This document shows, piece after piece, positions 53,611-60,020 of a stretch of 64,000 nt of DNA. This DNA is from Mucilaginibacter sp. dw_454 (GTDB taxonomy: Bacteria > Bacteroidota > Bacteroidia > Sphingobacteriales > Sphingobacteriaceae). Both the position numbers and the translations under genes were made by a program. How positions within the stretch are numbered: position 1 is the stretch's first letter; every line of letters begins with the position of its first letter. The DNA lies in contig NZ_JAAVVB010000003.1 in NCBI RefSeq assembly GCF_018449775.1, positions 186,001 through 250,000 of the forward strand, read 5' to 3'. The notes under the pieces are model-generated. The model ran no database searches, was not told the DNA's origin, and saw only the letters and a program-made list of their open reading frames with translations.

Positions 53611-54311
53611 TGGGCAATTTAAGTTCGTCTAAAAAGATTATAATCCTGGTAATGATTTTAGCATTACCGGGATTTTTATATTATTTGCTAACCGCCGAGG
53701 GCAAAAACAGGTATCAACCTCTGTCTTTTTTCGGTCCTAAACAGTTGGCAAAAACAAGCCATAAGTTTCATGGCCAGGTAATTCCAGATACCATCTATCA
53801 TAAGCTGCCAGACTTTAAATTGGTTGACCAAAGCGGTGCCACCATAACTAACAAGAGCTTTGACGACAGAATCTTTGTCGCCAGCTTTTTTTATACGCAT
53901 TGCCCAACAGTCTGTAATACCATTAATAAAAATGTTAATGCATTGCTGTCTGACTATGCCAAGAATAACATGGTCTGCTTTGCATCGATAACCGTCGACC
54001 CGCAGCGCGATTCGGTAGCGGTATTGAAGGCTTATTCAAAAAAATATAATCCGCCGGGCATTAAATGGTATTTCCTGACGGGCGATACTTCGACCATTTA
54101 TCCCTTGGCACGTAAAGGCTTTTTGGTAGATGCAATGAAGCTTAACGATGATGATTTTATCTACAGCGATAAGCTGATCCTTATAGACAAAGAAAAACGT
54201 ATCAGGGGATATTACTCGGGCACATCAACCAAAGATATTACTAAACTCAACGACGAAATCAAAGTACTGATTGCCGAAGAGTTGAGAAAGAATGATAAAC
54301 CGCTTTACTAG
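53610..54311 (+). CDS. SCO1/SenC-family copper chaperone-like protein, third ligand His replaced
   Basis: 233 aa. One N-terminal membrane anchor (about residues 10-28) and a thioredoxin-fold domain. The Cu-binding CxxxC is present: FFYTHCPTVCNTINKN (Cys98, Cys102). The usual third ligand, a His about 80 residues later, appears as Tyr185 in DDFIYSDKLILIDKEKRIRG, where homologues commonly read His-Ser/Thr. SCO proteins deliver copper to CuA of subunit II or keep its cysteines reduced. Loss of the His may favour a redox role, which is inference. The gene ends where a heptamer arm begins. Confidence 0.88.
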   Translation: MGNLSSSKKIIILVMILALPGFLYYLLTAEGKNRYQPLSFFGPKQLAKTSHKFHGQVIPDTIYHKLPDFKLVDQSGATITNKSFDDRIFVASFFYTHCPTVCNTINKNVNALLSDYAKNNMVCFASITVDPQRDSVAVLKAYSKKYNPPGIKWYFLTGDTSTIYPLARKGFLVDAMKLNDDDFIYSDKLILIDKEKRIRGYYSGTSTKDITKLNDEIKVLIAEELRKNDKPLY

Positions 54312-54314
54312 ATT

Positions 54315-54417
54315 CAAGAGGCAAGAGTCAAGAATCAAGATTAGAGCGGGTTTAATGATAGATAGTATATAGAATAATAAAGTCTTGATTCTTGCATCTT
54401 GATTCTTGTTTCTTTCA
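54315..54417. repeat. Heptamer-phased inverted arms between SCO and DUF420 genes
   Basis: Left arm CAAGA at 54315, 54322, 54329 and 54336. Right arm TCTTG at 54383, 54390, 54397 and 54404, then TCTTT at 54411. Period is exactly 7 in both, and the words are inverse complements separated by about 42 bp. It fills the whole gap between the genes. Confidence 0.9.
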
Positions 54418-54419
54418 AA

Positions 54420-54995
54420 ATGACAGATAAATTTATATTCCGTTTTGTAGCTGTTGTATCTGTAGCGGTATTTGCGGCTGTAGTTGTTATCAACCAAAAG
54501 ATATTGCCTATCCCGGCTGTTACCCCTTCATTTACACATTACCTGCCCGTGTTGAATGCTGTCTTGAATGGCACCTGTAGTGTGCTGTTGGTAATTTCAT
54601 TATACCTGATCACGCATGGAAATGTGTTATGGCATAAGCGTGTTAACATTGTGGCGTTCTGTTTGTCATCACTGTTCCTCGTATCGTATGTTACTTTTCA
54701 CTACCTGATGAAGCATGAAACTGTTTATGGCGATTTGGATGGTGACGGACTATTATCGGCCACAGAACGTGGTGCGGTAGGCAGTTTACGTACCATTTAC
54801 CTGACTATATTGATAACGCACATTATACTTGCAGCCTGTGTTTTGCCGTTGGTATTATTGAGCTTTTATTTCGGTTTGCAAATGCAGGTAGAAAAACATA
54901 AAAAGCTGGTGAGATGGACTTTCCCAATCTGGCTGTACGTAACAGTAACCGGCGTGATAGTTTATATTTTGATATCGCCTTATTATCATTTTTAA
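54420..54995 (+). CDS. DUF420 family membrane protein
   Basis: 191 aa from ATG 54420; a 7-residue longer frame would begin inside the repeat arm. Five membrane helices; family segments are FTHYLPVLNAVLNGTCSVLL, HKRVNIVAFCLSSLFLVSYV with FHYLMKHE, and YLTILITHIILAACVLPLVL. DUF420 (YozB-like) genes often neighbour cytochrome oxidase genes and are suspected to help oxidase assembly; biochemical function is not established. His residues in the helices could bind heme or metal, which is inference. Confidence 0.88.
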   Translation: MTDKFIFRFVAVVSVAVFAAVVVINQKILPIPAVTPSFTHYLPVLNAVLNGTCSVLLVISLYLITHGNVLWHKRVNIVAFCLSSLFLVSYVTFHYLMKHETVYGDLDGDGLLSATERGAVGSLRTIYLTILITHIILAACVLPLVLLSFYFGLQMQVEKHKKLVRWTFPIWLYVTVTGVIVYILISPYYHF

Positions 54996-55003
54996 AACAG
55001 AGA

Positions 55004-55093
55004 TTGTCACCTCGACCAAAGGGAGAGATCTATACACTGCTAATGAAAAATCATATTAGTGTATAGATTTTAAACGATCGTTCGAAATGACAA
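55004..55093. repeat. Long dispersed-type hairpin repeat
   Basis: Outer arms TTGTCA (55004-55009) and TGACAA (55088-55093); inner perfect 11-bp arms ATCTATACACT (55028-55038) and AGTGTATAGAT (55058-55068), with further pairing to an AAAA loop. The outer arm TTGTCACCTCGA looks like a repeat family widespread in Bacteroidota. Confidence 0.75.
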
Positions 55094-55104
55094 GAAGTTA
55101 TAAG

Positions 55105-55112
55105 TAAATTTG
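55105..55112 (+). promoter_or_regulatory. Putative -7 box of the small Cys protein gene
   Basis: TAAATTTG, perfect TAnnTTTG match, ending 5 bp before the ATG at 55118; transcripts would be nearly leaderless. Confidence 0.5.
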
Positions 55113-55117
55113 CAACG

Positions 55118-55393
55118 ATGAAAATCTACAGAGTATTTTTGATCCTTTTTGTAGCAGGCATTTTAACCTGTAGTGTATTGCCCGCGGTTGCGCAATGCGC
55201 CATGTGTACCGCTTCGGTCGAGTCGAACGCGAAGAACGGCAGCACTACGGCTAATGGCTTAAATCATGGCATTATGTATCTGCTGGCTGCGCCTTATTTA
55301 GCAGTGGCGGTAGTTGGATATATCTGGTATAAAAAATATCGCCGCAAAAACGTCGACCTGAATATGCGCGACGAGAAATTACATTTAAACTAA
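55118..55393 (+). CDS. Small membrane protein with CxxC motif
   Basis: 91 aa. An N-terminal signal or membrane segment (about residues 5-25, VFLILFVAGILTCSVLPAVA) precedes QCAMCTASVESNAKNG, a CxxC motif at the start of the mature region. A second membrane helix follows (about 53-72, MYLLAAPYLAVAVVGYIWY) and a basic tail. It closes the respiratory gene block but has its own promoter box. The CxxC could bind copper or act in redox assembly of the oxidase; this is inferred from position only. No named family recognised. Confidence 0.75.
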   Translation: MKIYRVFLILFVAGILTCSVLPAVAQCAMCTASVESNAKNGSTTANGLNHGIMYLLAAPYLAVAVVGYIWYKKYRRKNVDLNMRDEKLHLN

Positions 55394-55466
55394 GCCTTAT
55401 AGAGGTTTTAGTTCGCCCATTTATTTCTGGTTTCCTGCATTGCAAAATCTACTATATTAGCCGCAG

Positions 55467-56126
55467 ATGATACAACAACCAACACTTGATTTTTTAAGCG
55501 AGCTTGTTGACAACAACAACCGAGATTGGTTCATGGCTAACAAAAGCCGCTTTGACGCTGCGCGCGAAAACGTGATTGCACTCACAGACGGGTTGATTAA
55601 ATTCATGCACAAAATAGATCCGGCGCTGCCCGAGCTGGAAGGAAAAAAATGTGTGATGCGCATTTACCGTGATATCCGTTTCAGCAAAAATAAAACGCCT
55701 TATAAAAATAACTTTGGCATAAGTTTGCCTACTACCAGCACTAAATTAGGTGGCGCCGAGTATTACCTGCACATTCAACCCGGTAAATCATTTATCGCCG
55801 GCGGCTATTGGATGCCCGAAGCAAGTCACCTTAAAGCTATCCGCCAGGAGATTGATTATAACGCGCATGATTTAAAAGCGATTATTGATGAGCCTGAATT
55901 TGTGAAACTTTTTGGCGATTTTAGAAATGGAGAGAAGCTCAAAACGGTTCCGCGCGATTATAGCCCCGATAATGAAAACATCGAGCTCCTTAAGCTAAAA
56001 AGCTTTATTGTAATGCGCGATTTGAAAGACGAAGAGATCATGCATCCAAAAGCTGCCGAAACGATAGCTGAATTATGCGGCAAGATCTATCCGCTTAATG
56101 TATTTTTACGCAACGCAATTGTTTAA
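55467..56126 (+). CDS. DUF2461 domain-containing protein
   Basis: 219 aa, whole-length match in style to the DUF2461/TIGR02453 family: LDFLSELVDNNNRDWFMANK at the start, MRIYRDIRFSKNKTPYKNNF in the middle and GGYWMPEASHLKAIRQEIDY later. No signal peptide or membrane helix. The function of the family is unknown; its members are widespread in Bacteroidota and other bacteria. The downstream OmpA-like gene starts 22 bp after its stop. Confidence 0.9.
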   Translation: MIQQPTLDFLSELVDNNNRDWFMANKSRFDAARENVIALTDGLIKFMHKIDPALPELEGKKCVMRIYRDIRFSKNKTPYKNNFGISLPTTSTKLGGAEYYLHIQPGKSFIAGGYWMPEASHLKAIRQEIDYNAHDLKAIIDEPEFVKLFGDFRNGEKLKTVPRDYSPDNENIELLKLKSFIVMRDLKDEEIMHPKAAETIAELCGKIYPLNVFLRNAIV

Positions 56127-56148
56127 CCCTTATAAATCCCTAATACTA

Positions 56149-56997
56149 ATGAAAATAAAATATTTGTTGTTTGCCCTGGTTGTGATGTTTAGCCTGCACT
56201 CGTGCGTAGTATTGTCAACTAAAAAATATAAAGGGATGCTTGCCACGCAAGATTCATTGACTACACGCACCCAAACCCTGGAGGCCCAGGTATCTGCTTT
56301 GAAAGGCGATAGTACCCGCTTGAGCGACGAGATAGCTAAATTAAAAAACGAGCTTGCAGGATCGCAGGATGATTTGGCTAAGCTAAAAGGCAATTACAAT
56401 GATTTAAATAATAACCTCACTTCGACAAATTCAAAAGTCAGCAAGCTATCTGCCGATTTACAGAAACGCGAGCAACGCCTTAAAGAGGTTGAAGATATTT
56501 TGCGCAAGCGCGATGAAGCAACCAATGCACTGAAAGAGAAATTGCAAAAAGCGCTATTAGGCTTTCAACAAAGTGGGTTGAGTGTTGATATTCGCGATGG
56601 TAAGGTTTATGTATCACTGACCGACAAATTGCTGTTCCCATCGGGTAGTATCGTGATTGATGAAAAAGGCAAGGCTGCACTTAAACAATTGGCTGCAGTA
56701 CTTAATAAAGAACCGGATATTAACATGGCTGTTGAAGGCCACACTGATGATAAGAAGGTAATTAATTTGGGCCAGATCAAAGACAACTGGGATCTGAGCG
56801 TATTGCGTGCCACATCAGTAACCCGGTATTTAACCGAAACTGAAGGTATTGATCCAAAACGCTTGACGGCTACCGGTAAGAGCCAGTATCAACCTATTGA
56901 TGCAACAGACAGTAACGATGCGCGCGCCAAAAACCGCCGTATAGAAATTGTGTTGACTCCGAAGTTGGATGAGCTGTATAATTTGATCAAGAATTAA
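56149..56997 (+). CDS. OmpA-family lipoprotein with coiled coil
   Basis: 282 aa from ATG 56149. The longer frame would overlap the upstream gene and spoil the signal. A lipoprotein signal ends in LHSCVVL. Residues about 40-145 form a coiled coil (TLEAQVSALKGDSTRLSDEI, SKLSADLQKREQRLKEVED). The C-terminal OmpA/MotB domain (about 160-275) has VEGHTDDKKV and NDARAKNRRIEIVL, the peptidoglycan-binding Asp/Arg region. It probably tethers outer membrane to cell wall. It is followed by a hairpin repeat and a strong terminator. Confidence 0.92.
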   Translation: MKIKYLLFALVVMFSLHSCVVLSTKKYKGMLATQDSLTTRTQTLEAQVSALKGDSTRLSDEIAKLKNELAGSQDDLAKLKGNYNDLNNNLTSTNSKVSKLSADLQKREQRLKEVEDILRKRDEATNALKEKLQKALLGFQQSGLSVDIRDGKVYVSLTDKLLFPSGSIVIDEKGKAALKQLAAVLNKEPDINMAVEGHTDDKKVINLGQIKDNWDLSVLRATSVTRYLTETEGIDPKRLTATGKSQYQPIDATDSNDARAKNRRIEIVLTPKLDELYNLIKN

Positions 56998-57016
56998 ATT
57001 GTATCTCAAAAGTCTT

Positions 57017-57099
57017 TGTCATCCTGAGCATAGCGAAGGATCTTGTAAAAGCGATTAGCATATCGTATATGATTCTTCGCTATGCTCAGAATGACAACG
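57017..57099. repeat. Dispersed hairpin repeat downstream of the OmpA-like gene
   Basis: 26-bp arms (57017-57042 and 57071-57096), complementary except for two G-U-compatible positions, around 28 nt. The right half (57072-57099) is identical over 28 nt to 12357-12384. Confidence 0.85.
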
Positions 57100-57105
57100 G
57101 GTTTT

Positions 57106-57146
57106 AAACAAGAAAGGCTAACCAAAACGGTTAGCCTTTCTTGTTT
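57106..57146. terminator. Bidirectional terminator between the OmpA-like gene and rfbC
   Basis: A perfect 18-bp stem (57106-57123 with 57129-57146) closes the 5-nt loop AAAAC. It separates convergent genes. Confidence 0.9.
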
Positions 57147-57158
57147 AAGAGAAATATC

Positions 57159-57713
57159 TTAGTAAGTAAATGGACTATCCAAATCCGCAAACTTTATCAA
57201 CAATTCGTCCTTGGCTGATACTATAGCTTCTGAAGACGCAATGCCCCAATCAATACTCAATGTAGGGTCATTCCACACAACGCCCAGCTCACAATCTTTA
57301 GCGTAGTAGTTATTTACTTTATAGGCAAAAATGGTATTGTCCTCCAATACGGCAAAGCCATGTAAAAACCCTTCAGGAATTAGAAATTGACGTTGATTTT
57401 CGGCGCTTAGTTCGATGGTTTCAAGTTTGCCATAAGTAGGTGATCCTTTACGGATATCAACAGCTACGTCAAGCACTTTGCCTTGTATTACGCGTACCAG
57501 TTTAGCCTGTGCATGTGGAGCCGATTGCGCATGTAAACCCCGCACGGTGCCTTTTTGCGAAAACGATTGATTATCCTGAACAAAATCTATATGAATACCG
57601 GCTACTTCAAATTTACTTTTACTGTAGCTTTCGAAGAAGTACCCGCGGTCGTCTTTGAAAAGCTGCGGCTCAATAATCAGTAAACCCTCTATACCGGTTT
57701 TTATAAATTTCAT
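57159..57713 (-). CDS. rfbC: dTDP-4-dehydrorhamnose 3,5-epimerase
   Basis: 184 aa, normal length. Cupin-fold RmlC signatures: PQLFKDDRGYFFESYSKSKF, the catalytic His in GTVRGLHAQSAPHAQAKLV, VLDVAVDIRKGSPTYGK, and VVWNDPTLSIDWGI near the end. It epimerises dTDP-4-keto-6-deoxyglucose at C3 and C5 on the way to dTDP-L-rhamnose for surface glycans. The other rhamnose genes (rfbA, B, D) are not adjacent. It follows the DUF4286 gene by 3 bp. Confidence 0.95.
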   Translation of the reverse strand: MKFIKTGIEGLLIIEPQLFKDDRGYFFESYSKSKFEVAGIHIDFVQDNQSFSQKGTVRGLHAQSAPHAQAKLVRVIQGKVLDVAVDIRKGSPTYGKLETIELSAENQRQFLIPEGFLHGFAVLEDNTIFAYKVNNYYAKDCELGVVWNDPTLSIDWGIASSEAIVSAKDELLIKFADLDSPFTY

Positions 57714-57716
57714 AGG

Positions 57717-58019
57717 TTAATTTACAGTTTGCATTAAGGTGCTAAATAATACAAATTGGTTTTCAAACCGTTGCTGATGTATAGCTTGTAACCCCATCCA
57801 ATGACGAGCGTGAAATTGATCGTATTTTTCTCGCTTATCAGTGTGGTATTGCACGCAGTAGGTTACACCTTCATTAGGCGAATCTAAAACGTTCAATATT
57901 TTGTAGGAACTGAAAAAGCCAGTTTTCATCACCATAGGTATGTATTCGGTTTGCATCCAGCTTAGCCATTGCTTGTGGGTACCCTCGTCTACAATGATGG
58001 TTTCATTATAAATGATCAT
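57717..58019 (-). CDS. DUF4286 family protein
   Basis: 100 aa. It begins MIIYNETIIVDEGTHKQWLS and contains MVMKTGFFSSYKILNV and GVTYCVQYH, typical of DUF4286, a small ferredoxin-like-fold (dimeric alpha/beta barrel style) family of unknown function found mainly in Bacteroidota. It has no signal peptide. It is the first gene of a probable DUF4286-rfbC operon with its own near-leaderless promoter at 58024-58031. Confidence 0.88.
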   Translation of the reverse strand: MIIYNETIIVDEGTHKQWLSWMQTEYIPMVMKTGFFSSYKILNVLDSPNEGVTYCVQYHTDKREKYDQFHARHWMGLQAIHQQRFENQFVLFSTLMQTVN

Positions 58020-58023
58020 ATCT

Positions 58024-58031
58024 CAAAAGTA
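58024..58031 (-). promoter_or_regulatory. Putative -7 box of DUF4286-rfbC
   Basis: On the minus strand TACTTTTG (58031-58024), perfect TAnnTTTG, ends only 4 bp before the ATG at 58019. Transcription would start at or next to the start codon. Confidence 0.5.
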
Positions 58032-58062
58032 CAAAAATTAAGCCGACAGGGATGATTAATTG

Positions 58063-59865
58063 TTAAGAAGACACATCGCCGCGTAGTATTCTGAACCTTT
58101 TGCGCGCATCATTAATATAAAGGCTGCCCGAGTAATCGGTAATTATTTTTTGATAATAGCTCTTTGCCTGTTCTTTATCATTTAGCTGGTTCTCATAAAT
58201 ATCGCCCAACATAAAAACAGCATCATCTGCCCAAAGATCGTTTGGGTGTTCGGCAACTATTTTCTTAAGATCAGCCACAGCGTCATTATAATTTTTCTGT
58301 TGTATGGCGATGCGTGCTTTAGCCATCAATATATCATCGCTCAATTGATTGTTAGGATATTTCACGTCGATACTATCCAGTATTTTAACGGCTTTATCCT
58401 GTTGCTCTGCAAATATCTGTAAGTCTGCGCGGGCATATATTTTTAATGCGGCACCTGTACTGTCAACGGTACTGTTATCGGCAATTAATAATGATAGATT
58501 AAGCGCGTCATTGGCTATCAATTGCGAGGTAGCTGCCTTTAACACATCTAATTGGCCTTTGGCCCAGGTAAAGTCGCCTGTGTAATAAGCAAATTTTGCA
58601 TTTCTGAATTTGGCATCCTGGCCCATGTTGGTGTTGGGATAATCTTTTTCAACCTGGCTATACAAAAGGGTAGCTTCCCAGGGCTGGCCGTTTAGCAGAT
58701 ATACATCCCCCAAATCAAGTTTACAACTTGCCAGCAGGGTAGGTTGTATACCGTTAATTTTTACTGCTTCTTCCAGTATTTTTTGAGCCTCGGGTAGTTT
58801 GTGTAACTTAAATACTTCAAGGCTGGCCAGGCGTTGCATAGCAAATGCAGTAGCCGACGTTTTGCCAAATTCGGCAAGCAGATCGATATAGTCTTTTTCT
58901 AACTGTGCTAAATCTGCCGGTACATATTTGCCTGCGGTGACCTTTAAATTTTTGGCGTTAATCAACTCAATGCGTGACGATACGTAGTAGGGTTTATCCT
59001 TACCCAAACTAATCAGGTATTCATATCCACGAATGGCCACATCATAAGCATCATTAGCTAAAAGTGTGCTGCATAACTGAAAAATATCGCTGCCATCGCC
59101 ATTGGTACGCCGGTTTAAAGCCAGCGATTGGTTAAGCGCCTGATCAAAGTCTTTTTGCTGCAAAAACTGCCAAACCAATAATTCAACATAAATTATTTGC
59201 TCGGGGTCTTTTTGAATGCGTTTTAATAAGGCAACCCGCAGTATTTCATAATCGGCATCATTTTCAAACAAGGTGGCAAAAGCATTTTCTGCCTGGCTTC
59301 TGAATAAAGGGTTATGTGGCAAAAGGTTCAGATATTCTTCAGTCAGCGCTGCCTTATCGCGTTTAAAACGATACATGGTAATCAACTCATAACTAAACAG
59401 ATCTTCGCTGTGCAAAAGCTTGCGGCCCTGCAAGAAAGTTTTTATCGCAAAGTCGGCATTGCCTAACTGGTAAAATTGCGATGCCAGCAAGGACACCGCA
59501 CCTTGATCTGCCGGTAAGGCTTTGATCAGGTCATCATATAGCGCATTTGCCTTATCTAGTTGTGAATGTTGGGTATAAACTGATCCCAGGACAATGACAT
59601 ATTCTGTCATACCGGGATGTTTGCGAATTATCTTTTTAGCCGTACTCTCGGCTTCGTCATATTTTTTGAGCGATATCAGCGTATTAACGTAGGCGCTAAA
59701 GTAAGTTTCGTTATCCTGTTTATATAGCTTTTGATAAATGTCCAGCGCTTTTTGATATTCGCCATTGGTACTGAACTGTTTGGCCAACGCCGCATCGGCA
59801 TTTTGGGCCCACGCCGTTGATAAACAGCAGGCAGTCAAAAAAACAAACACCAAAAATCGCTTCAT
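58063..59865 (-). CDS. Periplasmic tetratricopeptide-repeat protein
   Basis: 600 aa. A signal peptide (about residues 1-20, CCLSTAWAQ) is followed by helical repeats from about residue 25 to the end. TPR-like units include GEYQKALDIYQKLYKQDNET, DEAESTAKKIIRKHPG, NYNDAVADLKKIVAEHP and KEQAKSYYQKIITDYSGS. Such proteins are scaffolds in the periplasm or at the inner face of the outer membrane; the partner is unknown. It lies upstream of DUF4286-rfbC on the same strand, 43 bp away, but that pair has its own promoter box. Confidence 0.85.
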   Translation of the reverse strand: MKRFLVFVFLTACCLSTAWAQNADAALAKQFSTNGEYQKALDIYQKLYKQDNETYFSAYVNTLISLKKYDEAESTAKKIIRKHPGMTEYVIVLGSVYTQHSQLDKANALYDDLIKALPADQGAVSLLASQFYQLGNADFAIKTFLQGRKLLHSEDLFSYELITMYRFKRDKAALTEEYLNLLPHNPLFRSQAENAFATLFENDADYEILRVALLKRIQKDPEQIIYVELLVWQFLQQKDFDQALNQSLALNRRTNGDGSDIFQLCSTLLANDAYDVAIRGYEYLISLGKDKPYYVSSRIELINAKNLKVTAGKYVPADLAQLEKDYIDLLAEFGKTSATAFAMQRLASLEVFKLHKLPEAQKILEEAVKINGIQPTLLASCKLDLGDVYLLNGQPWEATLLYSQVEKDYPNTNMGQDAKFRNAKFAYYTGDFTWAKGQLDVLKAATSQLIANDALNLSLLIADNSTVDSTGAALKIYARADLQIFAEQQDKAVKILDSIDVKYPNNQLSDDILMAKARIAIQQKNYNDAVADLKKIVAEHPNDLWADDAVFMLGDIYENQLNDKEQAKSYYQKIITDYSGSLYINDARKRFRILRGDVSS

Positions 59866-60020
59866 TGTATAAAAATAAAAATTAAAAAGCTAACGCAGGC
59901 GCATCTCAACGCATTATTTCTATAACGCTTAATGAGGGTAAAATTGTAGTGACATACCCCCGAAACCTAAGTTAATTATATAATTTAACTGATTGTAAAA
60001 ATGCCCCGTATAGAATAATA

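Noticed and set aside
54315..54417. CRISPR array
   Set aside because: Repeat units are 7 bp, degenerate, and occur in inverted arms with no unique spacers; no cas genes in the window.
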